NCBI GenBank assembly: GCA_007449985.2
Contig: VIIQ02000043.1
Coordinates: forward strand, 1-64,000
Reading direction: 5' to 3'
Source of the DNA: Desmodesmus armatus
Lineage: Eukaryota; Chlorophyta; Chlorophyceae; Sphaeropleales; Scenedesmaceae
Length of the DNA: 64,000 bases
Below the pieces are notes generated by a model. The model had not been told where the DNA came from and ran no database searches. It saw nothing but the letters and a program-made list of their open reading frames with translations. Below, piece by piece: positions 34,002-44,999 of the stretch. A program made the translations under genes and the position numbers. How positions within the stretch are numbered: position 1 is the stretch's first letter; each line of letters starts with the position of its first letter.

Positions 34002-36934
34002 TCACTTCAAGGGCACAAGAGTGACACTGAAGTTACTGGGCCTGAGGGCCAGGGGCGCCTCCATCTTGCTGGTGGTGGAAAGCTCCTCAATCAGTTGCTG
34101 TAAGCAAGCAGCAGCACAGCAAACCACACAAGTGTGTCAGTACGACAGTTCCTGTACTACCCAGTAGGCAAGCAGCACAGCAGAGCACTGATACATCAGT
34201 GACATACATGCTGCTGGATTCAAGCAACATGACAGCACATTCCGTCTAATGCAGTGACCAGCAGCAGCCAGTGCATTTCTCAAACAGCAGCCCCATCTGA
34301 AAAAGTCCTCGGCAAGCCCTGTGAATGTCACATCCCACCAACGCCCCCTTGCACAACAGCAAATCCGGCATGAGAACAATATCTTGATTGAATTTTTTGC
34401 CTTTTGTCCTGTAGAAATGGGGCCAAGCAGCATGGTAGTGCCTTCCCTGATGTCAATACTGGTGATGTGGTACTGCTTTGTGATGCATATTCAATTCTGC
34501 ATTACTATTAAAATTTCCTTATTTACAATTCAACTTCAACACTCACCAGCATCATCTCCTTGCCCTGGTCCTTGAAGCGCATCTCGCGGCCGCTGAATGT
34601 CATAGTGAGCTTCACCTTGGCGCCCTTGGACAGGAACTTCTGAGCCTGCTTGACCTTGGTGTCATAGTCAGCCTTCTCAGTCACTGGACGCAGCTTCACC
34701 TCCTTGATCTCAGGCCTGCAGCAAAGAACAAGAAAGATAATTGAATGAGATAATTACAATCAAAAAAACAAAATGGGCCATAGTCAGCCTTCTCAGTCAC
34801 TGGGCGCAGCTTGACCTCCTTGATCTCAGGCCTGCGGGGGAAGACAACACACGGACGAACACATGAATGGACGCATGTATGACAGCGCCCATCGCCCAAC
34901 AGTTGCAGAAATTGGCACGGCAAAGCCGTAAATTCGCAAAGGAGCCAGGGTCTCAAAGGAAAAACAACTGCCGTTCTGCTGCCCAAACTGCACAGCGGCG
35001 TTGCTGCCATGCATCTGCCTGGTCACCGCGCAGCACCTTGTTGCTTGTACATTCCTTCTTCTAGGATATGCCGTAACATGCCATAGCTGATATCCTCGCT
35101 GGTGATCTGAGTGCTCAAACAGGGTACCTACCCCTTGCTGGCCATTCTGCTTCTGCTGCCCAAGCATGGAAGCATGTCAGGATCATAACCAGCACACCAT
35201 AACCACATTCACCATCCTGTTAGGGCTGTTGAGGCGGTACCTACCCCTTGCTGGCCTTCTGCTTCTGCTTGGTCGCCTTCTCCAGTTCGTATTTGTACTT
35301 GCTGAAGGAGATCAGGCGGACGACTGGGGGGTCACCCTCCTTGTTGATCAGCACAACATCACACTGCAGCAGAAGTAACACACATTTCCAGTCTTTGCAT
35401 GCTGTGAGTTTGTTGTCAGCCCTTGCATGCTTGCGATGGTTTTCAACTGAAGCCGCATGCACTCTCTGCTGCACAGCGCTGCCAGCAATAACATACTACA
35501 CGCAGCATATATTGCTGCTCTCCACATGATCCCACACGCCCCCACTGGCAGTGGGGGTCCCTGCTCCTGCAAGCCCGAGCGCCCTGCCTTAGCCTCAGTC
35601 AATAGCCTGCCGAACCCTGCTGCTCCTGCAAGCCTGATCGCCACTCACGTCTTGCTTGATTGAGAGCTCCCTAGCCTTCTCAAAGGTCATCACACCAATG
35701 TCTGCCTTGGTAGCGTCCTGCACACGGACCTTGGGAGCCCTGTGAACACCGAGCACGCAGCACAGCACAACACAGCACAGCAGGAGGGTCACGATACAAC
35801 CTTGCCATTGAACCGGCTGTTGGAACACACGCCGTGCCGATCCCTTCGCCAAAATCAGTGTCAGAACTTCGTCACTGCCCTGCATGTCAACTAAACTGCT
35901 GTTGCCATGAGCTGCCGACCCACACAGCTTCCACACACTTCAGCTCTGCAATCTGGCAGGTAGAGCCGTCTGTCCTCGCCCATTCCAAAACATGCATCAG
36001 TCCCAGCGTCAACCATCCCGCCACTCACTCAATGTCAGAGTTGACCAGCACTCCATTGCCGTTGACACCCCCCCCCCCCCGGGACAAGTCCCAACATCAT
36101 CCAGCCCTTACACTCAATCTCAGACCGCCCCTCACTCTATCTCAGACCGCCCCTCACTCTACCTCAGAAATGACACTCACTCGATCTCGGAGTTGACGAG
36201 CACTCTGTTGCCGTTGACATACTTAGGTGTGAGGTCCTCCTCCACCTCCACCTCCTCCTGCCACGCATCCATCTGCATGTTGTTGTTTTTGTTGTATGGC
36301 ATCTGGTTGTCCAACTGCTGCAGCAGATAATCCTCCGTCCAAGAGCCCGCGGGATCAAAACCTGTGCACGCAGTACAAAATACGATACACAGTACAGGGT
36401 CTGTGAGACATTTGCCCGCAGTGTCAAAGCCTGTGTATGCAGTACGGACAAGATACGACACAAGAAAAGACGTATGATACGTGTTCCACAGCACGGCGAG
36501 TTGTTGTTTTTGTTGTATGGCATCTGGTTGTCCAGCTGCTGCAGCAGATAATCCTCTGTCCATGAGCCCGCGGGATCAAAGCCTGTGCATTGAGATACAG
36601 AATACCAGAAATCATACAACGGTGTGAAGTCCGTGGGACAATGTACAGCATAATATGCAGGGACAGCAAGGGGCTCGGTTGGTGAAGGGTGCCAAAGGTG
36701 GTGGGTGGCAGTCGCCACTGACTAGCCCACCGGCATGCTGCATACAACGCTACAGCTATGCTGGCTGCTGACCTTATTGGCATAGCCAATACCAAGCCTT
36801 TCCACTCAGACAACTTCAACCAAGTGCAGAGACTGCCGCTGGCGCCCAGTGTTGACGGTACCCAAATTTCAGAACCCTCCCTCCACACCCCTCCCTCAAC
36901 AACCACAAGCCACCTACCCGCAAACCTTGCCCTG

Positions 36935-37000
<66 letters not shown>

Positions 37001-39623
37001 GACATCAGGCGGTGAAGGTACCTAATCTCAAAACCCCACCATCCTTCTCTTCAGGAACCAAAGCCACTTACCCGTAAAGCCTGCCCGGCGCTGCTGCTGC
37101 CCCTGCTGCTGCAGTGGCGCCCAACCAGTTGCTGTGTCATTCATGTAACCTCCCTGGTCAAGGAAGGCCTGCACGACAGCAGCAACAGCAACACAACATC
37201 ATCATTACACGTGTTTCCAGCCAGGTTCATCGCGCAGCATGCTGCTAGCAGCAAGTCGACCTTGGTGCAAGACAAGCAATACACCACCAGGCGACCAGTG
37301 ACCTAGGACACTAGAAAGCCTGGGCCAGTTACGGCCCTCAAAGCCAACAGCACAAGAACAAAACCAACATAGGTAGCATGTTGTACATATACTATACAAG
37401 CAACTCAGTTGGACATGACCCCTGGCCAGTTGCAAATCATGCTGCCTGGAACGGCAGGGTCTCAGCGCGCTGCCGCATCCTGCTGCTGTAGCGTGTGGCA
37501 TTGTGTGGTCGCCGGACAGGACAGCATTGAAACAAACTGATGGCACAGCAATCAGTTCCAATAACAGAAATGGCCACGGGAAGGGCATGCAACCCACAAG
37601 GGAGCTAGGGGCTCATAGGGAAACCAGCCGCAAGACAAGATTGATCATGGGTGACTTCAATATCTTGGGGCGTGCTCACTATTCACATACCACACTGTGC
37701 AACTGTGAAAAGTCTGAGGAAATCCCAAGAACAAGCGACACGTGCACACACCAGCAGTAGGTGCAAGGGTAGGAATGCATTGCAAAATGCGGCAGCCTGC
37801 AGTGCAACCAGCCGACAAGTGCACCACAGCCGCCCGCTGCTGCTGCTGCCAGCCTGCTGGCACCCTGCCACTTGCCGCAGCCACTGCCACTCCCCTTTTC
37901 CGCCAAGAAATGTACACTCCCATCCAAAATTCAAAAGGCCCCATTTGATCTTGCCAGCATAAGGCAGCTTCACAACACACCTGGTTCTGCTGCTGCTGGC
38001 GGTTGTTCCTGTAGTAACCAGTACCGCTGCCTCCCTGGTTCCACCCAGTGCGCTGCGGTGGTGGGGGGTTAGTAAAGCCGCCCATGTCATCTGCACACAT
38101 AGCAGCAAACAAAGGAGACAGCCGAACACGTCAACAATCAGCTTGAAGGGGGTGTCAATGTAATCAGTTTGTCAGACACACGGGGTGGGGGCAGGGCTTA
38201 TATTGACACGGCGTGTCACTGACAGTGACGGCATACAGTTACAGTTACAGCTACACCATGAAAGTTGAAAATGCAGTGAGCAGTCCAGCAACCACAAGCA
38301 CAATCACAACATACATGTCGTCTGCATGCTGTCTATCACCATCATTAAACATTCCCAGCAGGCTCCTTGTCCATATAGCAACACCAATTTGTGCACCGCC
38401 AACACGCCTTCACAGCCTGCTGCCCAGTCACTGTACTTACTTGGGTTCCTGCCAGCATCCATGTATCCACCGTTGTCCATGTACCCCCCTTGGTCTACAA
38501 AGCCACCCAAATCTGTCCAGCTGTTTTGCTGCCTCGGCTGCTGGAACCCTCTCTGCTGCTGGTTAGGCGGGTTTATGTAACCCCCCTGCTGCTGCTGGTT
38601 GGGCTGAGTGTTCATGTAACCGCCCTGCTGCTGCTGGTTCGGCTGGTTTATGTAACCCCCCTGCTGCGGGTTGGGGTTACCATACCCCCCCTGCTGCTGC
38701 ACAAACCCTGGCTGCTGCTGCTGGTTAGGCTGGTTGATGTAACCACCCTGCTGGTTTGGGGGGTTTATGTAACCACCACCCTGCTGGTTGGGGGTGAAGT
38801 ACCCTCCTTGCTCCGGGTTAAACCCTCCGAGCTGCTGATTGGGGTTGCCATAACCCCCCTGCTGCTGCTGCTGCTGCTGTGGTGGTGGTGGTGTCTGCCA
38901 ACCCCCTCCGTAGTTGCCATACCCATTGCCAGCAGCAGCACCCTGCTGTGGCTGCTGCTGCTGCTGTTGCCCCTGCTGGGGAGCTCCCTGAGGAGCCCCA
39001 AACCCTGGGTTTGCTGCTGCAGGGTTTGCTGAGCCCCGGGTCCTGCAGGGTTTTGTGCTGGGGCGGCCTGAGGGGCTGTATAAGGAGCAGCAGCAGGTGG
39101 GCTTGTGTTCACAAACCCTGCCTGCTGCTGTGGGTTGGTGTTGCTCCAACCAGGCTGGGAAGCGGGGATCTGGGCGGGGTTGGGACCCCAACCGGGCTGT
39201 GAGGGAGGGGGTGGGGATGCTGCCCAACCCTGCTGTTGTGGTGCACCAGCGGGGCGAGGTGCCTGCTGCTGTTGGGGTGCTGCTGCTGGCTGCTGCTGCT
39301 GGGGTGGGAGGGGAGGAGCACCGTTGGGGTCGATGGGTGGGAGGTTATAGAGTCCTGGGTCAGCATACCCAGTGCGGTTCTGTTGCTGCTGCTGTTGCTG
39401 CTTGTTGCGTTTGTAGGCTCTTGAGACCTGAGGGAGGGGGGATAGCAGGGCAGGGCAATTTGTGAGGGCTGTCAGAGTTCGATTCGCTGCGCAAGGAAGG
39501 GACAGTGCCCCTGTGTTATGGCCAGTAACACACGAGTTCTGAACAAAATGAAATGAATGCCAGATGATCGCTTGCGCAATCCACATGATCACAAAACAAA
39601 TGGCAAGTCCAACAACTTTACGC

Positions 39624-39655
<32 letters not shown>

Positions 39656-39988
39656 ACCAGGTATTCAGCAAGTGCACCCTATGACGCAGATGAGCATGTA
39701 AAATACCTTATATATGTATCCTGACATGGTGAAAACCCTCAAACAAGGCATGCACGGCAGTCTGAGCACCCACAGCAGCACAGACTGTGGAAAACACTGT
39801 TCTGTGCATGCTTCCGCACAGGGACACCAAGAGGCCCCAGCTGCGTGTCCAACGTCCTCGGAACCATAAGAGAAACCAACACAGCGACATGCATGCACAT
39901 GAGCCCGGCTCACCACGAGACGCTGGCCCACTCCCGCACCAGCGGTGCTGCCACATGTTTTCCGGAGGAGGTTGCGCTGTCCCAACAT
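34002..39988 (-). CDS. Bacterial-type translation initiation factor IF-3, probably plastid
   Basis: The conserved body is encoded by 36361-36181, 35739-35649, 35363-35245, 34715-34547 and 34097-34002, all in phase. It reads NGNRVLVNSEIEAPKVRVQD, then DVVLINKEGDPPVVRLISFS (IF-3 N-domain). Next is PEIKEVKLRPVTEKADYDTK, FLSKGAKVKLTMTFSGREM (C-domain) and a C-terminus near LRPSNFSVTLVPLK. IF-3 binds the 30S subunit and checks start-codon pairing. A nuclear copy with an N-terminal extension suggests import into the plastid (mitochondrion possible). Upstream exons at about 37072-37180, 37980-38092 and 38446-39427 encode a long Q/N/G/P-rich region. A first exon at 39988-39914 (MLGQRNLLRKTCGSTAGAG) could be a transit peptide and joins in phase, but the start is not certain. 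Several exons have partial tandem copies in adjacent introns. Confidence 0.84.
34660..37075 (-). repeat. Partial exon duplications in the IF-3 gene
   Basis: Four local duplications are visible. (1) The start of the exon at 34715 (PEIKEVKLRPVTEKADY) recurs with its acceptor at about 34778-34836. (2) The exon end and donor at 35236-35262 (GGTACCTACCCCTTGCTGGCC) recur at about 35125-35145. (3) The exon start at 36361 (FDPAGSWTEDYLLQQLDNQM) recurs at about 36505-36588. (4) The exon ending at 37072 with its flanking intron has a diverged partner at about 36852-36930. That partner carries the long CAG run and ends RARFAG instead of RAGFTG. Copies keep the splice-site side they came from. Confidence 0.85.
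36937..37002 (-). repeat. (CAG)n tract, about 22 units
   Basis: An almost pure CTG run on the plus strand, CAG on the IF-3 coding strand. Read in the neighbouring exon frame it would give polyglutamine followed by HRARFAG and a GTAGGT donor. It lies in the diverged duplicate of the exon at about 37072-37180, so whether it is translated is unclear. Confidence 0.9.
38446..39427 (-). other. Prion-like Q/N/G-rich extension of IF-3
   Basis: Reading from 39427, VSRAYKRNKQ is followed by Gln runs and Pro/Ala/Gln-rich sequence. Then at least eight imperfect repeats of the type GGYxNxPNQQQQ (for example GGYINPPNQQ, GGYGNPNPQQ, GGYMNTQPNQQ) end in GGYMDNGGYMDAGRNP. A frame change near 39030-39116 is explained by an intron from GTTTGTGAAC to CCTGCAG, which joins in phase. 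The composition (Q, N, G, Y, few charges) is that of prion-like or phase-separating domains. Confidence 0.8.
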
Positions 39989-40359
39989 GGTGCAAGCGCT
40001 GTCTGAGCTTCAAACGTGTGCCAATTGGCAAACAGTGCACGGCCAGAGAGCCGAGAGACGTCGACAGAGGTGCCACCCTGTGGAACAACACGTCAAGCTG
40101 AGCAGTTGACACCAGCTCCAAATGTAAAAAATAAATTACTTCGTGACAGTCGACAGATGCCTGTGGAACAATGGTTGGGGTTGGGTGGTTTGGGTAACAC
40201 TTTTCGTAGACCACAAGAGAGCGACCCAAATTGGCAATCAATTGTTACATCCCACACATTGCAAACAATCGCGCCCGTTGAAGTCTGCTCTTGCGTCAAC
40301 TCCCTTTAGGGGTTGCAATCTGCAACGCTTGGTCAGCAACTTTCTTGAAAGCCACCGAA
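39989..40359. promoter_or_regulatory. Short divergent promoter region, IF-3 / beta-barrel gene
   Basis: Only 371 bp separate the presumed IF-3 start and the beta-barrel start, which point away from each other. Both promoters should lie here. No TATA box is clear. Confidence 0.4.
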
Positions 40360-43300
40360 ATGAGCTCAACCAAGGTCGAACACAAAGCTGTCTATGATCT
40401 AGGCAAGAAGGAGCTCAAGAACCGGACAGAAATCAAGCTAGACTCTGGAATCAAGGTGTGTGCTGCTGGCCATGGGAGCGCGGCCAAAGAGTACAAGTAC
40501 TCAAGAGCAATTGCTGCAGGTGCTGCACAGCTGCAACATATGCCTATCCTGTTTCAATTTCTACAGGTTGGCCTCAATTACAGTGACAAGTCCAACTTGG
40601 TCAGCATAGATGGGGAGAAGGGTCCACTCAAGTTTGGCTATGACTTCCAGCGGGAGGTGTGTGTGGCAACTGCATTCCTTGGCATGACCCACCTGTGCCT
40701 AATGCCATTTGTTAGCCCCTTGCACACTAGCTCATGTGTTATGACAGCAACAACAACTGGCTGTCTGGCTGTCGCAATTGCCTGGCCTGCTTCGTGCCGC
40801 AACTGTGGATGGGGCAGCCAGGCTGGGTTCCCTCCTACAGCGAAGTCGGTCAAGCAATTGGCAGAGCAACAAACACAGACCTGGACAGCCGTCGCTGCCT
40901 GGAAAACCTGTTTCATATGCCGCACAGTGCCACATGCCGCCCCTTCCTTCCTGTGGCCCTAAGTCATTTGGTTTGTCCCTGCACTCCTGTGTTGGCAGCA
41001 TGTGTGGTGCAGCACTATCTCTGCAAGAGCCAACGACCCGCACCACCACCTCCTTAACCCTATGTCCTTGCACCCCTGCTGTTATGCTGTCAGGATCTGG
41101 TGCTGCAGTACACCCATGTGGTGTAACAGTATCCCTGCAAGAGCGCTCAACGCGCACCAGCACACAAGAACACTATATCAGCAGGGCGTGGGACTTTGGA
41201 AGCCCACTTGCAATCCCTGTATCTGCACCCTTGCTGTTGTGTTGTCAGGATCTGGTGCTGCAGTACACCCGCAAAAGCGGCGCTGGTACCATCAAGGCGC
41301 GGCAAGTGGTGCCTGCCATGCATTGGGAGGTGGTGCCTTCACCAGTTGTGGAGGTGAGAGTTACAATTACACCGTTACAGTAATTGGCTCAGCAAAAGCT
41401 AGACAACAGGCAGCTGTGCAAGGGGCAGCGGGTGCTGCCAGCATGATAGCATGATGTAAAGACACTGAGCTTGAGCCCTCCTTAGCCCTGTTTCCCTCCA
41501 CATTTCCCCCTGGGTGACAGGCTGGCAACCAGGGGTAAGCTGGGTACCAAGCACGCCTGAAGGATTTCCGTGCGGTGTCTTACACCTGGACAGTGGGCAA
41601 AGGGCCATCTCAGGATGTTACCTACATGAACAGTGTGCTGCTGGTGCTGTGGCTGCAGTTGAGCACAAAGCTGATGGACAAGGGTGACCTACGGGACTCC
41701 CTGAAGCTGGTGTATGACTTCAACAACAGGTTTGGTGAGTTCCGGGCACCCTCATGAGCCCTTGGCTCGCTGGCTAGCCACCTAGGCTGAGGTGTGGGAT
41801 TCCCTCCCACAATTCATAACCAATTTATTACTTAATGAAAAATTATTTAATCAAACAGTGCTATACTGTACTGTACTGTACTGTAAGTAGACCTGGCACC
41901 TGGCAAGCTGTCATAGCAGTACATTTGCAACAGCAGCACCAGCACACCAACAGGTACCCAAGCTGTTCCAAACCTGCGGTGGTTGCCTGACAGCACCCAT
42001 TGGCAGGGTCAACACCAACAAGCAGCACCAGCCGGTGGGGGTCCGCCCCCCTTCGCAATCTCAAAAAAGAAAACAGGCAGCATGTTGATCACAGCTTGCT
42101 GACTTCACGTTGACACATCATTTGTGACCAAACCACCTGACGCATGTCTGACTGTTGTGTGCTGCAGCTTACTACACGGAAACCCTCAAGTTCCAGAAGA
42201 AGTTCAAGGTGAATCAGCCACTTCCAAACATATAACTTGCCATTTCCTTGCTGCTGGCTCCTTGTTTACCACCCTGTTGCACCTTCACCATAATGGCAGC
42301 TGTGCGGCTGAAAGTTTTTTACAGTGTGTTTATGTAATTATAGGTCTCATCAAAGTCTATTGCTGTGGGTGTCTTGTCAGTCAGCTCTAGCAGACCAGGG
42401 TGTCTGATCCCATATTGATGCTGCCTCGACCACTGCTGTTGTGATCTTGTCACAGGTTCGCATCGCGGGCGACAGCAAAAGCACCGACACAGCCTTCTGT
42501 GTCGGCTACAAGCCTGACAAGCGGTAAGTCGGTAGTGACCAACACAAACAGGCAGGCCCATGTTGATTGCACCCTGATCAGGGCTATCAGGGATGTAAGC
42601 CATTGATGCTGACCACCACTGGCAGGCACTGGCCAACACCTTGGTTCTTGAACACCGCCATCGGCTTCGTCAGTACGTTGTTTGGTCAGGCAACTGCTGT
42701 GTACAGCCTGCAACCCCAACCCTGAGCCTTGACCGCAACACATGTGTGTCAATGCCCCAGGTTTGTCAAGAGCATCAAGCTTGTGCAGACACCCTCCACC
42801 GGCCCCCTGCTGAGCTACAAGCTGAAGCCGGCAGAGGGCTGGAAGGTTGCCACTGAGGCAAGCCTACGCAGCAAGGTCATGGCAGCCAGCCTGACATACA
42901 AGGCGCAGCAGGGCGAGTGAGTGCTGTCTACGGGCTGTTTTGGGGCTGGGGTTGTAGGGTATAGGGTGTTGAAGATGGTGGCCACTGAGGCAAGCCTACA
43001 CAGCAAGGTCATGGCGGACAGCCTCACGTACAAGGAGCAGCAGGGCGAGTGAGTGATGTCTACGGGGTGTTTTAGGGCGTAGGGCGTGGGGTGTTTAGAA
43101 AGGTGGTTGGTGGGGCCAGCCTACGCAGGAAGATCATGGCAGCCAGATTTACCTACAAGGCGCAGCAGGGCGAGTGAGTGCCTGCAAGGGGGTGTGTTAG
43201 TGTTTAGTGTGGAGGGTGTTCAGCAAACTGTGTTATCACATGCTCAGCAGGGGAAGTGAGTGCAGAACGTGACGGCTGGGGGTGAGGGGTCCAGGGCGGT

Positions 43301-43629
43301 CTGCAAGCCTCAGGAACAAGGTGCAACCAAGCGAGTTAGTACCAGTGACGGGGTGTGGCTGCCACATTGTTATATGCGCTGTCTTCTTACGCCCGCTGCT
43401 CCCACCATACTGCCATGTCTCTGCCGAACACATTGCTATCACCTGCCACACAAGCAACCCAAACAGATATTGCACCCCCATGGAGACGTTCTCACCCATT
43501 GCACTTTGTCCACTCTGTCCTGCCTGCAGCACGGAGCTTGCGTTGGATGCAGCAGTGCCCCTGCCAGGCAGCAAAGCTCAGCCCAAGCTGCTGCAGAAAG
43601 CAGGCGTGAAGATGAACTTCAGGTTCTAA
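40360..43629 (+). CDS. Predicted 275-residue beta-barrel membrane protein
   Basis: Exons 40360-40455, 40567-40656, 41249-41353, 41563-41734, 42168-42208, 42456-42523, 42761-42916 and 43530-43629 join in phase to 275 residues. There is no signal peptide or helical anchor. The sequence is built of short alternating strands with turns: TEIKLDSGIKVGLNYSD, NLVSIDGEKGPLKFGYDF, DLVLQYTRKSGAGTIKA, SLKLVYDFNNRFAYYTETL, GPLLSYKLKPAEGW, MAASLTYKAQQGD. It ends KAGVKMNFRF with a C-terminal Phe, as in organelle outer-membrane barrels. Length and style fit a plastid or mitochondrial outer-membrane pore, but I could not match it to VDAC, OEP21 or OEP24. Function is therefore unassigned. The acceptor of exon 4 (GAAG) is weak. 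Introns 2 and 7 contain exon-edge duplicates. Confidence 0.72.
41040..41285 (+). repeat. Acceptor-side duplicate of beta-barrel exon 3
   Basis: The acceptor and exon start TGTCAGGATCTGGTGCTGCA occur at about 41088 and again at 41243. About 30 bp of similar upstream intron (TGCACCC..TGCTGTT) precedes each. The first copy diverges after the phrase for QYTH and cannot continue the frame; the second is the real exon. Confidence 0.88.
41862..41885. repeat. (ACTGT)n microsatellite
   Basis: Four units of the pentamer ACTGT in an AT-rich patch of intron 4 of the beta-barrel gene. Confidence 0.85.
42840..43262 (+). repeat. Donor-side duplicates of beta-barrel exon 7
   Basis: The exon-7 end (about 42840-42916, VATEASLRSKVMAASLTYKA) recurs at about 42975-43050 and 43095-43174. 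A stub remains at about 43240-43256. Each keeps the donor context CAGGGCGA|GTGAGTG. The copies lie in the intron before the last exon and show increasing divergence with distance. Confidence 0.92.
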
Positions 43630-44999
43630 GCACAGGCGTGGTGGAGCTAGTTACGGCAGCAACAGGAACACGAGTCGCATGACCGTGGCTGCTGCAGGTA
43701 CAGCAGCAGCTTACCGGCATGGCATGGGATGGGGGTAGTGATGGGGCTGCAGGGCAGCATGTTGTAGTGAAGGCAGAGGAGGTGCCAGTTGTTTGCTGCA
43801 GTACAGTAGGGCTTGCTGGGCTCAGCTGCCCCAGAGAAGTGCTGCTATGTGGTGGTCATCATCGCTTGGGGGCCCAGCACTGCAGCAGTTTGGGTTGGTT
43901 GTCAGTCAGTCGGACTGAGTGTTAGCGGCTCAGTCAGACTGAGTGCTAGTGGCGGCAGCCGCAGGGCATGGGATGTCCGTCGACTCGAGTTGTGTGGATG
44001 AGAGAGAGTGCTGAGAGTTTGGTTGGGCAGGTTGTCTTCTTGTGAGTGCAGTTGAAATGGCTGTGTGTGCAGTTGCCTGTGGCCTACCATGCAGACTGCG
44101 TAGTTGCCAGCAGGCACAAGTGTTGCCCAGGCAATATGTCAGCTTGCCAATCACCCTGTGGTATTGGCAACTGCATTGCCAGGGCTTGACTGGTCGGCTG
44201 ATTGTTCGCTATCATTCACTTGATATTGCAAGTGAGGGAGGGACTGGTATTTGCAGATGGAGTCCTGCTCTGGTAACTTCCCTGGGCGTCCTGCACTGGG
44301 TAATCGCAACAACCCTCCATCCCTGCCCAGTTTTCAACCACCCCGCTGAGTTAAGCGTACAGCAGGGCCCCTGTGTCTTGCTAATAATCAGCTCCCCCTT
44401 GAACTGTGCATGGACAGTTCCAAGCTCTGAGTCACTCAGTCAGGGCTTTACACCACAAAGTCACTGTGCAGCTGTGCATCCAAGCCTCCATTCAGCAAAC
44501 TCTACAACCAAACCAAAGCAAAAACAACAACAGAGACTGTACAACCAGCCTTCACTTTACAATCGGACCCACCCGCAGACCCACAAACAAGGGCTGAGCA
44601 CCCAGAAGGCTGGCTCACCCCCTCACTTCGCATCATCGGCACCTGCTTGTGAATCCAACGGTACAGCGAGACCCACTAGCTCTCCTGTATCTAGCCATGT
44701 TATCGGCTCGCTGCTGAATTGAGCCATGTAGGCACAGCGGGTGTGGCTGCTGCTGTTGGGCCCGCTGCAGTGCCACAGGTCGTCCCAGAATAGCACCTGC
44801 TAGCAACACGGCACAGCACAGGACGTGACAGGAGGAGAGGCAGTTCAAAGCGTTACCCAACAAGCGCAGCACCAGGGTACCCACACAAGCAAGCACAAGT
44901 TCCGCACCATTCTAGACAGTCACGACACCCCAGCAAGTGTTGGTGTTGCTGCAGACATCGCCCTGCAAGAAGAATGCTGAACCAGTCAGCTCACCGCGG
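43630..44999. other. Intergenic region between convergent beta-barrel and PhyH-like genes
   Basis: The two flanking genes converge here, so 3' UTRs are expected. The plus ORF at 44042-44722 and the minus ORF at 44633-44896 lack motifs. I see no supported gene. Confidence 0.4.

Noticed and set aside
38391..39032. 213-codon Leu/Val-rich plus-strand ORF resembling a membrane protein
   Set aside because: Antisense shadow of the Q/N-rich IF-3 extension.
40360..43629. Identification as VDAC, OEP21 or OEP24
   Set aside because: Length and beta-strand style are compatible, but the characteristic sequence phrases I know of these families are not visible, so no name was given.
44042..44722. 226-codon plus-strand ORF downstream of the beta-barrel gene
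   Set aside because: No motif, no splice-consistent extension, and it lies between convergent genes.
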